NCBI GenBank assembly: GCA_944472135.2
Contig: OX235263.1
Location: 6,679,517 to 6,743,516, forward strand
DNA: 64,000 bases
Reading direction: 5' to 3'
From: Trichobilharzia regenti
Lineage: Eukaryota; Platyhelminthes; Trematoda; Strigeidida; Schistosomatidae
The notes under the pieces are model-generated. The model saw only the letters and a list, made by a program, of their open reading frames with translations, was not told the DNA's origin and searched no databases. The stretch's first letter is position 1. Each line of letters starts with the position of its first letter. Below, in pieces: positions 61,101 to 62,465 of the stretch. The position numbers and the translations under genes were made by a program.

Positions 61101-62465
61101 ACTAGGAAAACCAGGCAAATCCACTGGCTGATGAGTCCCGAATAGGACGAAGTGAGCGTTGTCTTGGCTTCCACTGCCAGTCATGGTCCACCAAAGTATT
61201 TCATATTTCTGTGATTAGGTATTTGGGCAGAGTTGCTAGCCTCACACCCAACCTTCTCTCTATTTCTGGATTTACTATAAGCTAGCTAGTAGAGGATGAT
61301 GATAGGCGAAGCTTTTAGTAGGGGGTTCGACGGGGAATCGAACTCTAGACATTGTCTAGTTACCTTAAGTTATATACTCAATACAATCTTTGTATATAAA
61401 TGTATATTTTTTCGTTTCACTTCAGGTTTTCATCCCTCATCTCTACGTCCTGAGGAATTTTATGCCGCGGCAGCAGCTGCCGCAGCTAGTAGTACACCAG
61501 TTGGAGGAGATATTGACAGTCATATGAATAATACTGGACGTGGAGGCGGATATATGCCGAGTTATCTTGGCGGGAGTATGACAGATTCAGATTTTCCTGG
61601 TGTTAACAATCCAATCAGTGGTTATCCTCGTGGTGGAGGTTATCCACCATCTCTGTTAGGTGGTCACCTCCCCTACGGTCCATATTCTGCTCCATCACCC
61701 ACTCCACCATCGAATACAAGCAGTCTATCTGGAAGACAGTCATCGAATCAATTTCCTGGACAATTTGGTCTATTTCAAAATTCACATAACACTAATACTA
61801 ATAGTACTAATTCAGAGAATAATAGTAATAACTATTCGGCGTCTGAGTCAAAACTGCGTACAGCTGCTGACGTCGACAGTGTTCAAAAAGCGACATTGGC
61901 TGTTGCTCAGTATGCGGCAGCTCTCGCCTTACAACAGCAACAGCAACAACAACAACAGAAACGTAATTATCCTGTAACACCAACAACAACCACGACTGGT
62001 CTAAGTCCTGGCTCAAATAATTCTACACCCAGTGTATCTGTTGCCGGATATACATCACCTAACAATACCTATCGTGGTATGACTAACGGACATCATTCAA
62101 TGTCAAGCCATCCAACTCCTCTATCACCAGTGCATAATGGAAGTCCTATCCCATCGTCTGGTGTTCCATTCAATGGATCTAATGGTAGTAACATTCCACC
62201 GGCGGCTCATTTACAACAGCAACAACAGCAACATTCAATGACGGCGGCTAGTAGTTCACCGACATCATTCCCCGTGTCAAATAATCGACATTCAAATTTA
62301 AGTCTACCACATTATGGACATCATTCAAATCATGTGAGTAATCTTCATCATTCTCACCATCCTCACCATCATCATGCTCATCATGGAGCAGGAGGATTCC
62401 TACCGTCCGTCGGTGGTCAAGATGCTATCCCGCAACCATCGTTACAAGATATACATGCTGGGTAG
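13840..62465 (+). CDS. meis: Meis/Homothorax TALE homeobox gene, 10 exons, 5' end missing
   Basis: This is a spliced homeobox gene on the + strand. The coding parts are 13840-14029, 19248-19301, 22912-22962, 24263-25237, 41722-42208, 44742-44890, 47173-47249, 52470-52528, 56942-57046 and 61426-62465. Every junction is GT-AG and the phases run 0,0,0,0,1,0,2,1,1 without a clash. The join gives about 1,061 residues. In order these are MEIS block A, MEIS block B, a long Gln/His/Gly-rich linker, a 63-residue TALE homeodomain (about residues 610-673 of the visible part) and a 380-residue low-complexity tail. In this family the MEIS domain binds Pbx/Extradenticle proteins and the homeodomain binds TGACAG-like DNA in the nucleus. 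It is Meis rather than Prep/PKNOX because it reads [21 protein letters not shown] and GKMPIDLVI. Human Meis1 is about 390 residues, so this protein is greatly enlarged. The N-terminal exon(s) were not found. Confidence 0.95.
14405..14740. mobile_element. Family B SINE pair in inverted orientation
   Basis: Minus-oriented 14405-14555 meets plus-oriented 14560-14740. The segment agagaaccattggaaaacct (14476-14495) recurs inverted as aggttttccaatggttctct (14666-14685). The pair can fold into a long hairpin in the Meis pre-mRNA, about 380 bp after exon a. Confidence 0.7.
15560..15900 (-). pseudogene. Penelope-like C-terminal fragment
   Basis: The minus-strand frame contains [14 protein letters not shown] near its start and [20 protein letters not shown] near its end. 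These correspond to the P-K-W-L block and the [10 protein letters not shown] block of Penelope-like nucleases. The intervening region is scrambled, so it is non-functional. Confidence 0.55.
16245..17225 (-). mobile_element. CR1/SR1-like LINE, C-terminal part and 3' end
   Basis: The minus strand reads [40 protein letters not shown], then the frame 16809-17009 with [20 protein letters not shown], a decayed end, and a 3' terminus ggaataaagctgttattatt. The arrangement is the RT C-terminus of CR1-clade elements such as schistosome SR1. Frameshifts are present. Confidence 0.7.
17226..18149. other. Unassigned AT-rich stretch
   Basis: Many TATA tracts (17380-17398, 17561-17582, 17619-17632, 17801-17816). 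No gene or named repeat was seen. Confidence 0.45.
18150..18735 (-). mobile_element. Family B SINE, head-to-tail tandem of about 1.4 units
   Basis: Two units in the same orientation follow each other with a period of about 425 bp. The block tttcaccatgagctgacatc at 18151 recurs as tttcatcatgaggtgacatt at 18577. Read on the minus strand each has a tRNA-like head with A and B boxes (ggttcgaa-type near 18265 and 18688) and then a hammerhead-like stretch. Tandem units are typical of hammerhead-bearing repeats that pass through circular RNA. Confidence 0.72.
18850..19110 (+). mobile_element. Family B SINE with near-canonical hammerhead core
   Basis: The tRNA-like head gtggctcaatgttctacgaa (18899-18918) is followed by ctgctgaagagtccgtagct. 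Read as core cugaaga with stem I gtgctg/cagtac and a GTC triplet, it has C3 in place, unlike most family B copies, but GAAU replaces GAAA. It ends about 140 bp before exon b. Confidence 0.65.
19248..19301 (+). CDS. meis: Meis exon b: linker inside the MEIS domain (18 codons)
   Basis: This is a 54-nt micro-exon between a tttgaatag acceptor and a ctg/gtgagt donor, in phase 0 at both ends. It encodes [18 protein letters not shown]. The SDPELDSL part matches SNPELDNL of vertebrate Meis, which sits just before the second conserved block. It is too short to stand alone. It is accepted because it joins exons a and c in frame and restores the expected spacing of the family. Confidence 0.9.
19700..19870. 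mobile_element. Family B SINE fragment with (TA)n end
   Basis: gttggtttggcagggatttg, gtacatactggtgaagagtt, aaactaggacgaaacagcta and tccagtaatccttactggtt are family B pieces. They are followed by a TA tract (19844-19862). Confidence 0.5.
19900..20200 (+). mobile_element. Gypsy-like LTR end, leader and gag start
   Basis: An LTR-like end (cttcgtcttctaccgca) is followed by tcagttggtgccactgtctc, a possible primer-binding region. A frame from 20005 then reads [40 protein letters not shown] and [10 protein letters not shown], resembling the gag N-terminus of schistosome Gypsy elements. It stops at 20193. Confidence 0.6.
20400..20750 (+). mobile_element. RTE-like LINE, diverged 3' fragment
   Basis: The + strand reads [20 protein letters not shown], then [13 protein letters not shown] and GRQRIGC, and near the end gccgtatattccactcggaa followed by an AT-rich tail. 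The block order is the C-terminal end of the type 1 LINE, but of a different subfamily. Confidence 0.55.
20940..21575 (+). pseudogene. Retroelement fragment with GIY-YIG-like domain (second type)
   Basis: A 183-residue frame (21022-21573) contains [20 protein letters not shown], then SLRIHDHK, a His-rich stretch and [16 protein letters not shown]. The NCxxCxxHYIGQ...LRIHxHK pattern is the GIY-YIG nuclease fold found at the C-terminus of Penelope-like retroelements. No RT domain is attached. The second copy at 45205-45660 shares the block KRHD...NNTK...LLxxWY. Confidence 0.6.
21576..22911. other. Unassigned low-complexity stretch before exon c
   Basis: It holds GGT repeats (22076-22100), ATT repeats (22536-22555) and TA repeats (22631-22650). 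No gene was seen. The last 60 bases are the CT-rich tract before exon c. Confidence 0.45.
22912..22962 (+). CDS. meis: Meis exon c: start of MEIS domain block B (17 codons)
   Basis: This is a 51-nt micro-exon with acceptor ctctattag and donor aag/gtaagt, in phase 0 at both ends. It encodes [17 protein letters not shown], nearly identical to the helix [17 protein letters not shown] of vertebrate Meis. That helix is part of the Pbx-interaction surface in this family. It continues directly into VHELCDNFC in the next exon. Confidence 0.95.
23078..23395 (+). mobile_element. Non-LTR LINE type 2, internal fragment
   Basis: It starts gaggacgaaatctcagcacg and reads through the [13 protein letters not shown] and [20 protein letters not shown] regions to gaggttaggcgacgaatgct. 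Both ends are truncated, and it lies 115 bp after exon c. Confidence 0.65.
23396..23622 (+). mobile_element. tRNA-derived SINE with RTE-like tail, 5'-truncated
   Basis: A B box (ggggttcaagtccc) is followed by gctggacaaagagggaggaa, ctgaaacttccagactcaag and gccttacattcgactcgaaa, the same order as the copy at 1080-1331. Confidence 0.5.
24022..24212 (+). mobile_element. Family C SINE immediately upstream of exon d
   Basis: The head ttggtggcagagtggttaag and B box ggtccggggttcgcttcc are followed by atccatgctgaaaattcaat and gtgaaatcaagctataatca, the CR1-like tail, then an A-rich end. It leaves only 50 bp before exon d at 24263. Confidence 0.75.
24263..25237 (+). CDS. meis: Meis exon d: end of MEIS domain plus long Gln/His/Ser-rich linker
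   Basis: The acceptor is tcattttacag and the donor is aaa/gtgagt. The exon has 325 codons in phase 0. It opens with [20 protein letters not shown] followed by [10 protein letters not shown], completing MEIS block B. The remaining 290 or so residues are low-complexity: Gln/His runs near 24535-24570 and 24875-24920, Ala runs near 24425-24440 and 24640-24668, Ser runs near 24725-24770 and 25200-25215, and several Gly/His patches. Vertebrate Meis has only about 100 residues between MEIS block B and the homeodomain. Reading through the donor gives 30 more residues and then a stop at 25328-25330. The acceptor lies only 51 bp after a SINE. Confidence 0.95.
25360..25720 (+). mobile_element. Non-LTR LINE type 2, 3' end
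   Basis: It shows ggttgggttcctcggaatgc, gatacggctaaaaatccttc, the Cys/Phe-rich tail (25560-25680) and a final gttagtcagtcagtca microsatellite. It lies just after exon d. Confidence 0.6.
26440..26745 (-). mobile_element. Family B SINE, decayed
   Basis: ttcagattcatcggcaccca, gcttgtaaaccattcagtca, aaattctactagtactaatg and caacttctcactactagtgt follow the family B order in reverse. The hammerhead region is lost. Confidence 0.5.
26935..27295. mobile_element. Family E SINE, foldback form
   Basis: 26942-27040 (gttcgaggcaatcggccaca, then agtcagcaaggcgtatctgc) is repeated inverted at 27092-27178 (gcagatacgccttgctgatg, then tgtggccgattgcctcgaac). The remaining part ends acactagttactctagtgtc. The right arm carries a hammerhead-like stretch with core ctgatga (27108-27114). 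Confidence 0.7.
27435..27575 (-). mobile_element. Family B SINE fragment and (AAT)n tract
   Basis: ccactagcgagcacctgagt and ggttgtttcgtccaagtttg are family B pieces in reverse. An AAT microsatellite (27538-27570) follows. Confidence 0.45.
28248..28535 (+). mobile_element. Family B SINE
   Basis: gaattggcagaagttagaat, cttaatggtgtacaagct (A box region), ggtcctggtttcgaaccgtg (B box region) and then gtgacgaggagtcccaaact with gacgaaacagctgtctggca, the hammerhead-like part, are in order. Confidence 0.7.
28590..28985 (-). mobile_element. Family B SINE, diverged
   Basis: tgatatcatttagagagcta, gtactggagagttgtttcg, cagtacgcacccttcataag and the remote block cacgactcctcattagaact are in family B order. 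A second remnant carrying aggacgaaacagctatccag ends the segment. Confidence 0.55.
28986..30141. other. Unassigned stretch in the large intron
   Basis: CA tract (29515-29532), GGAT tract (29580-29595) and GAAT repeats (29831-29858). A decayed B-like end with ccaagctaggacgaaacagt lies at 29108-29127. No gene was seen. Confidence 0.4.
30142..30520 (+). mobile_element. RTE-like LINE type 1, 3' fragment
   Basis: It matches 38205-38545 closely: agatcagatggccagaaaag, the [12 protein letters not shown] region, the [12 protein letters not shown] block, and the 3' end cctctaggaactaaaggata followed by ATA repeats. A second, more diverged fragment follows at once in the same orientation. Confidence 0.75.
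30540..31125 (+). mobile_element. RTE-like LINE type 1, 3' fragment (second of a pair)
   Basis: It starts at gtgtagaggagatcaacagt and gives [20 protein letters not shown], then a decayed C-terminal region and a gaagccctatagtcctctgg 3' end. It sits directly after the fragment ending at 30520. Confidence 0.7.
31140..31548 (+). mobile_element. Family B SINE fragments, target of the Penelope-like insertion
   Basis: One copy (31140-31460) holds a tRNA-like head and the canonical core ctgatga at 31384-31390, with gtactg-like stem I sequence before it, but GAAA is lost. A second fragment (31470-31548) ends at the Penelope-like element and resumes at 32456. Confidence 0.65.
31612..31661 (-). ncRNA. 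Hammerhead-like ribozyme, inverted partner (left end of Penelope-like element)
   Basis: This is the reverse-complement copy of the motif at 32395-32444, reading on the minus strand and so in the same sense as the element's reading frame. It has the same exchanged core gtgatca (31649-31655), gaaa (31637-31640), stem III and stem I. Stem II is weaker: the first pair is A opposite C instead of G-C. The two copies form the inverted flanks of the element. Confidence 0.65.
31766..32392 (-). CDS. Penelope-like C-terminal fragment with GIY-YIG endonuclease domain
   Basis: This 208-residue frame is the C-terminal part of a Penelope-like polyprotein: the end of the RT region, a Cys-containing linker (CKPQKC, residues 83-88), then the GIY-YIG nuclease. 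The GIY-like motif is TIYQFSC (97-103), YIGRS is at 109-113, Arg residues lie at 115-122, and [10 protein letters not shown] (183-192) holds the conserved Glu. In these elements the domain nicks target DNA for retrotransposition. The N-terminal RT palm is absent, so the copy is not autonomous. The frame is intact, which suggests a fairly young insertion. Confidence 0.85.
   Translation of the reverse strand: MSILMDTLVENGYPLKFLNRCRSQLASKPTIHTVPKKKVFIKLPYNREINSRIVRQRLNSIIRRTYYAAQLVIVEKAKNMLHCKPQKCTSDYITSHTIYQFSCVCGHTYIGRSNRALHVRVREHIPKWLEKQMNCDKLIDVGGRLPNSSIAKHLIEMNHKIDVNSTFKVIYKNGQGRLLKYAEAIAIHRLKPPLCIQKQFVITLNLPW
32395..32444 (+). ncRNA. Hammerhead-like ribozyme with exchanged core pair (right end of Penelope-like element)
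   Basis: All three stems can be drawn. Stem I pairs aaatgt (32395-32400) with acattt (32439-32444). The core is gtgatca (32401-32407), stem II is ga-ttgt-tc (32408-32415), gaaa follows (32416-32419), and stem III pairs tgtat with ataca (32420-32424, 32432-32436). The cleavage triplet would be ATC (32436-32438). Compared with the consensus CUGAUGA, the only core changes are C3 to G and G8 to C. These two bases pair with each other in the known full-length hammerhead structure. Hammerheads are described in Penelope-like elements. Activity is inference. Confidence 0.7.
32456..32755 (+). mobile_element. Family B SINE, remainder plus another copy
   Basis: gtcaatccatgatcaa completes the element broken at 31548. 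A further + copy with attggcagaagttagaattc, cagtggcctaatggtctaca and tactaccgatgattccctaa (decayed hammerhead) follows. Confidence 0.65.
32765..33035 (-). mobile_element. Family B SINE
   Basis: ttcatcatcagctgacatcg, ggaagtactggacagccagg, ggttcgaaccggggacctt and aattctaacttctgccaatt are in family B order in reverse. With the + copy just before it, it forms an inverted pair. Confidence 0.68.
33036..34434. other. Unassigned stretch in the large intron
   Basis: GA-rich and AAAC repeats (33430-33495), GT tracts (33627, 33856) and a tRNA-derived SINE trace (aaccactggggttcgacctc, 34273-34292). No gene was seen. Confidence 0.4.
34435..34725 (+). mobile_element. Family E-like SINE with a different tRNA-like head
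   Basis: cggagtggtagaatgctcgc and gcgggttcaactcctggcc form a tRNA-like head with A and B boxes. After it come ttgagttccttcaaagtggt, ccttgctgactgactggtga and ttcctgtagctaattgcctc, as in family E. Confidence 0.6.
34951..35544 (+). mobile_element. Collapsed LTR (Gypsy-like) retrotransposon
   Basis: Two similar ~90-100 bp sequences (about 34951-35058 and 35462-35544), each with a tgtgttccaa core and a gttaca or gctaca end, bracket 400 bp. That interior starts with a decayed gag N-terminus (counterpart of 20005-20193) and ends with a pol C-terminus reading [20 protein letters not shown] and [14 protein letters not shown] occurs at 34947-34950 and 35545-35548 as a candidate 4-bp duplication. Most of gag-pol is missing. 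Confidence 0.6.
35545..36957. other. Unassigned stretch in the large intron
   Basis: CA/CCCA-rich runs (35980-36020), an ATT tract (36279-36305) and A-rich stretches near 36680-36800. No gene was seen. Confidence 0.4.
36958..37205 (-). mobile_element. Family B SINE, rearranged
   Basis: ttcagggagtactggacagc, gggactcttcatcagtacgc and ggggttcgaactcagtacc are reverse-oriented. ttccagtggttctctaaccg onward is plus-oriented, giving foldback ends. Confidence 0.6.
37218..37385 (-). mobile_element. Family E SINE fragment
   Basis: gtttcctgttagttcgcact, caccagtcagtcagaaaggt, gagattcgaacccacgtcac and gacgttaccactgagcaact are in reverse family E order. The RTE-like LINE begins at once after it. Confidence 0.62.
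37375..38545 (+). mobile_element. RTE-clade-like LINE, RT to 3' end, frameshifted
   Basis: This is the best preserved copy of LINE type 1. Frames give FIDFEKAFS (37427-37453), [13 protein letters not shown] (37597-37635), then a frameshift just before FADDICLIS (37743 on), [52 protein letters not shown] and a C-terminal [15 protein letters not shown] block. The order is that of RTE/Perere-3/SR2-like reverse transcriptases of schistosomes. The catalytic FADD is present but lies in a different frame from the upstream block, so no active protein is made. The 3' end is cctctaggaactaaaggatg followed by ATA repeats. Confidence 0.85.
38560..38752 (+). mobile_element. Family E SINE fragment
   Basis: ttgggttcgagtctcacaag, gcttgcaaatacgctttgct, gacagactgttgagtgccaa, atgacacgaaacctaggtgg and gtcgattgcctccaactatc are in order. 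Confidence 0.6.
38755..39190 (-). mobile_element. Family A SINE with hammerhead, partly deleted
   Basis: On the minus strand it carries the tRNA-like head, a B box (ggttcgagcc, 38890-38899) and a hammerhead at 38784-38846. The arm 38985-39115 is followed by a shortened inverted arm 39118-39190, so the foldback unit has lost its centre on that side. Confidence 0.72.
38784..38846 (-). ncRNA. Hammerhead ribozyme, Sm-alpha type
   Basis: The core is ctgacga (38835-38841). Stem II is gtct-caaata-ggac with one G-U pair, then gaaa, and a TTT cleavage triplet before ctggattc. All core bases fit the consensus. Stem III is reduced to about one pair. Confidence 0.72.
39500..40030 (-). mobile_element. 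CR1/SR1-like LINE, C-terminal fragment
   Basis: The minus frame 39544-39915 contains [40 protein letters not shown] and [15 protein letters not shown]. These match the FPGLL and DRHxxSCKK blocks of the copy at 16245-17225. It is 5'-truncated, with no intact catalytic region. Confidence 0.65.
40031..41721. other. Unassigned low-complexity stretch before exon e
   Basis: CT tract (40156-40180), GT tract (40778-40798), TAGA/TTAG repeats (40875-40925), TTA tract (41231-41256) and TA/TG tracts. Short frames here follow the microsatellites. No gene was seen. Confidence 0.45.
41722..42208 (+). CDS. meis: Meis exon e: Gly/Asn/His-rich linker
   Basis: The acceptor is tcattgtag and the donor is gcag/gtaatg. 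The exon holds 162 codons plus one base (phase 1). It begins [20 protein letters not shown], moves through a strongly Gly-rich, Asn-rich region (41790-42045), then a His/Gln-rich stretch (42050-42110), and ends SQDMNSEA. No domain is recognised. Membership of the gene rests on exact phase agreement with exons d and f and on the same composition as exon d. If the intron after it were retained, translation would add GNGT and stop at 42220-42222. Confidence 0.85.
42505..42690 (+). mobile_element. Non-LTR LINE type 2, short internal fragment
   Basis: It carries agagtggaagatatgaaaag, tttgatcataggtgcctgcg and gaggttaggcgtggatcgag, matching the [17 protein letters not shown] and VRRRVLG blocks of the copy at 56020-56478. 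Confidence 0.6.
42811..42853. repeat. Small perfect hairpin with duplicated loop
   Basis: ttttgggatac (42811-42821) is the exact reverse complement of gtatcccaaaa (42843-42853). The loop carries aatagtttac twice. It lies in the intron between exons e and f. No function is assigned. Confidence 0.7.
43075..44462 (+). mobile_element. Penelope-like remnant with ~210-bp inverted ends, split by a family B SINE
   Basis: The left arm 43075-43286 is repeated inverted on the right as 43783-43869 plus 44344-44462, interrupted by a SINE. Between the arms, a frame ending at 43580 reads [20 protein letters not shown] and stops. That matches the C-terminal end of the Penelope-like frame at 31766-32392 ([16 protein letters not shown]). 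The rest of the coding region is lost. The right arm contains ctgatga (44399-44405) followed by gaaa and gtc, a decayed hammerhead-like arrangement whose stem II no longer pairs. Confidence 0.75.
43870..44330 (-). mobile_element. Family B SINE, full length, inserted in the Penelope-like arm
   Basis: This 461-bp insertion is flanked by a perfect 13-bp duplication ATTAAAGTATGTC (43857-43869 and 44331-44343). Read on the minus strand it has a tRNA-like A box and B box (ggttcgaa-type near 43990) and a hammerhead-like segment downstream of them. Its first ~42 bp (ttacgggttgatcac...) recur inverted near its other end (about 44258-44299), so it has foldback termini. Confidence 0.82.
44742..44890 (+). 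CDS. meis: Meis exon f: homeodomain N-terminal arm and helix 1
   Basis: The acceptor is ttattcacag and the donor is tca/gtaagt. The split Gly is followed by 49 codons, beginning [10 protein letters not shown] (compare GDGLDNSVAS in vertebrate Meis), then an acidic stretch, then [20 protein letters not shown] and LFQHLS. This is the basic N-terminal arm and first helix of a Meis homeodomain. The exon ends at the point where the three-residue TALE loop begins. Confidence 0.97.
45205..45660 (-). pseudogene. GIY-YIG retroelement fragment (second type), with a stop codon
   Basis: The minus strand reads [20 protein letters not shown], then MHVDNYGH, a TGA stop, [40 protein letters not shown] and QIYQRM. 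This aligns with the frame at 21022-21573 ([14 protein letters not shown] and [10 protein letters not shown]). The internal stop shows it is dead. Confidence 0.6.
45855..46205. mobile_element. Family E SINE
   Basis: A reverse 3' part (ggatactagtagctagtgtg, then ggtttgcaatgtggccacca) is followed by a plus-oriented tRNA-like head (aatagctcagtggtaacg, B box gggttcgaatcc) and cgccttgctgattgctgagt with aaaacctaggtcaagcaagg, the hammerhead-like part. Confidence 0.7.
46560..46900 (-). mobile_element. Family B SINE
   Basis: gatttcatcatgagttgaca, agtactggacggctgtttcg, aatcttcatcagtatgtacc and aattctaactgctgccaatt are in order. The hammerhead-like part keeps stems I and II and gaaa, with core auGAAGA (A at position 3). 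It ends about 270 bp before exon g. Confidence 0.68.
47173..47249 (+). CDS. meis: Meis exon g: TALE loop, helix 2 and start of helix 3
   Basis: This 77-nt exon encodes [20 protein letters not shown] and LQVNN, plus two bases of the Trp codon. PYP is the diagnostic three-amino-acid loop extension between helices 1 and 2 of TALE homeodomains. The acceptor is aaaaacag and the donor is actg/gtgagt. From memory, the exon limits (before HPYP, and inside the W of NNWF) are those of vertebrate Meis genes. Confidence 0.97.
47495..47850 (-). pseudogene. Penelope-like fragment
   Basis: The minus-strand frames read [18 protein letters not shown], then MCIYQFNCG, then after a frame break [17 protein letters not shown]. 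These match the linker and GIY-YIG start of the Penelope-like frame at 31766-32392 (IYQFSC and REHIPKWL). It is frameshifted and truncated. It lies in the intron between the two central homeodomain exons. Confidence 0.65.
48381..48570 (+). mobile_element. Family C SINE (tRNA-Glu-like head, CR1-like tail)
   Basis: The head reads gtcggtggcatagtggttag with A box, then gtccggggttcgagcc with B box. A 7-bp acceptor-like stem pairs gtcggtg with caccgac. The tail atgctgaaaattccatactt and tgtggaatcaagctgtaaat matches the CR1-like LINE 3' end, followed by an A-rich end. AACCC-like flanks suggest a short duplication. Confidence 0.78.
48838..49003 (-). mobile_element. Family C SINE, reverse orientation
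   Basis: The reverse tail (ggtacaagtatggaattttc, then agcgtgg) is followed by the reverse head (gtgggctcgaaccccggacc, atgtgcatggtcgtcgacca). It lies inside the same family B element as the copy at 48381-48570. Confidence 0.74.
49570..49980. mobile_element. Family E SINE, foldback form
   Basis: A minus unit 49570-49860 is followed by a plus part 49855-49980 containing cgccttgctgactgactggt, gccaactagcacgaaaccta and cttcctgtagccggttacct. The two halves are inverted relative to each other. Confidence 0.66.
49981..51324. other. Unassigned stretch between exons g and h
   Basis: It contains CA tracts (50231-50250, 50571-50584), GA-rich runs (50665-50740) and a G-rich run (50810-50865). No gene or named repeat was recognised. 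Confidence 0.4.
51325..52335 (-). mobile_element. RTE-like LINE type 1, degenerate, next to homeobox exon h
   Basis: Minus-strand frames contain [10 protein letters not shown] (52231-52260), an RT fragment [15 protein letters not shown] (52014-52322), [24 protein letters not shown] and [13 protein letters not shown] (51395-51763). The 3' tail near 51325-51350 reads gttcccagtggaacataggg. The order is that of the copy at 37375. It is broken by frameshifts. Its 5' edge lies about 135 bp before the exon at 52470. Confidence 0.8.
52470..52528 (+). CDS. meis: Meis exon h: homeodomain recognition helix
   Basis: This 59-nt exon completes the Trp codon and encodes [19 protein letters not shown], then one base of a Gly codon. 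WFINARRR is the recognition helix, with Ile at homeodomain position 50 as is typical of the TALE class. The acceptor is tttctccag and the donor is gcag/gtatgt. A reverse-oriented RTE-like LINE fragment lies just upstream in the intron (51325-52335). Confidence 0.97.
52625..52835 (+). mobile_element. Family A SINE, decayed
   Basis: It has gttcgagtcg (B box, 52671-52680), then ctaacgagttctaagtggga and tgaaat, a decayed hammerhead, and ctagtcaccatccgtcgttg as in other family A copies. It starts about 100 bp after exon h. Confidence 0.6.
53150..53740 (-). mobile_element. RTE-like LINE type 1, highly decayed
   Basis: The minus strand keeps the 3' half of the type 1 LINE in outline: a C-terminal Arg-rich block near 53240-53300, a KIRIFNxNVK-like segment near 53540 and a Gln-rich-coding stretch near 53640-53690. 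No frame longer than about 40 residues survives. It is assigned by block order compared with 37375-38545. Confidence 0.5.
53740..53965 (-). mobile_element. tRNA-derived SINE with RTE-like tail
   Basis: The reverse tail ttacgttccaagtggaacat with an ATT-rich end is followed by gttttggtaacagtggtact and a decayed head ending cactgtggtggtagag. It matches the RTE-tailed copies in order. Confidence 0.45.
53966..55766. other. Unassigned stretch between exons h and i
   Basis: CT tract (54444-54460), CA tract (55139-55166), ATT tracts (55333-55380) and a GT tract (55530-55548). No gene was seen. Confidence 0.4.
55767..56800 (+). mobile_element. Non-LTR LINE type 2, RT to 3' end
   Basis: It starts inside the RT with [20 protein letters not shown] (55767 on), where YADD is the catalytic box. 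Frames at 55859-56071 and 56020-56478 follow, including [54 protein letters not shown] and GGQTKTHG. A 3' region with [20 protein letters not shown] sequence and a tail ending agacagacagatag follows. It is one of the less decayed copies but is still frameshifted (near 55845 and 56080). It lies in the intron before exon i. Confidence 0.82.
56942..57046 (+). CDS. meis: Meis exon i: start of the C-terminal region
   Basis: The acceptor is aaactaacag and the donor is gaggag/gtgggt. The exon completes a Gly codon and encodes 34 residues, [20 protein letters not shown] and then a Gly-rich end, leaving phase 1. The position corresponds to GTPYNPDGQPMGG after the vertebrate Meis homeodomain, but similarity is weak. 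A second in-frame donor (g/gtattt at 57056) would add three residues in the same phase, so alternative donor use is possible. Confidence 0.85.
57115..57370 (+). mobile_element. Family B SINE
   Basis: ccagtggctcaatggtctac (A box), ctgggttcaaaccgtgtcag (B box), gcgtactgatgaagagtctc and gcgaaacagctagctgttca are in order. It lies about 70 bp after exon i. Confidence 0.7.
57450..57726 (-). mobile_element. Family B SINE
   Basis: cttcccactagaatcccagg, gcatcagattaattttcaag, gagctgacatcaattagaga and ggagtactggacagctggct are in reverse order. Together with 57115-57370 it makes an inverted pair. The CR1-like LINE 3' end abuts it. Confidence 0.65.
57727..58560 (-). mobile_element. CR1/SR1-like LINE, C-terminal fragment and 3' end
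   Basis: The minus strand has a [15 protein letters not shown] block near 58440-58470, [18 protein letters not shown] near 58330-58380, the frame 58167-58382, and a 3' end ggaataaagcaaattattat with an ATT microsatellite (57735-57763). It is degenerate and lies in the intron before exon j. Confidence 0.68.
58561..59649. other. Unassigned stretch before exon j
   Basis: AAT tract (58759-58788), CA/CACA tracts (58848-58870, 58980-59020), a GAT tract (59091-59105), GT tract (59244-59272) and a tRNA-like trace (gatggttcagcggtagaata, 59522-59541). No gene was seen. Confidence 0.4.
59650..60500 (+). mobile_element. Non-LTR LINE type 2, degenerate
   Basis: It begins ctgatgaaatctcagtaagg and follows the type 2 order: the rearranged C-terminal region, gtggtcaaaccaaaacatgg, the gatgtggctcagaatag 3' block, the ttcgttattactattccttt tail and a final cagt microsatellite. 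The reading frames are broken throughout. Confidence 0.75.
60500..60700 (-). mobile_element. Family A SINE, decayed
   Basis: The minus strand shows a B-box-like gcgttcgagtctc (60519-60531) and a degenerate hammerhead, with a remnant of stem II and gaaa at about 60575-60600. The flank ccatcaaacaatatcag continues as the family A arm. Confidence 0.45.
60925..61205 (+). mobile_element. Family A SINE with hammerhead, 5' arm present
   Basis: The left arm (gctgacatgtcggcagatgc, 60970-60989) matches the arm at 10444-10475. A B box (gggttcaagcc, 61088-61098) follows. The hammerhead at 61121-61185 has core ctgatga (61128-61134), stem II gtcc-cgaata-ggac and a GTC triplet (61161-61163). GAAG replaces GAAA, so A15.1 is lost. 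It ends about 220 bp before exon j. Confidence 0.68.
61121..61185 (+). ncRNA. Hammerhead ribozyme, Sm-alpha type, altered A15.1
   Basis: Core ctgatga and stem II are perfect and the cleavage triplet is GTC. The GAAG (61149-61152) in place of GAAA turns the A15.1-U16.1 pair into G-U, which is expected to lower activity. Confidence 0.6.
61426..62465 (+). CDS. meis: Meis exon j: terminal coding exon, low-complexity tail and stop
   Basis: The acceptor is tttcacttcag. The exon completes a Gly codon, encodes 345 residues and ends at TAG 62463-62465. It contains an Ala run near 61467-61490, Gly/Pro/Tyr-rich stretches, Gln runs near 61931-61960 and 62212-62233, Ser/Asn/Thr-rich segments and a His-rich segment near 62344-62385. 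No named domain is seen. The long open frame, Met-independent phase match and shared composition with exons d and e support it as the C-terminus. Vertebrate Meis tails are only about 60-100 residues. Confidence 0.9.
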
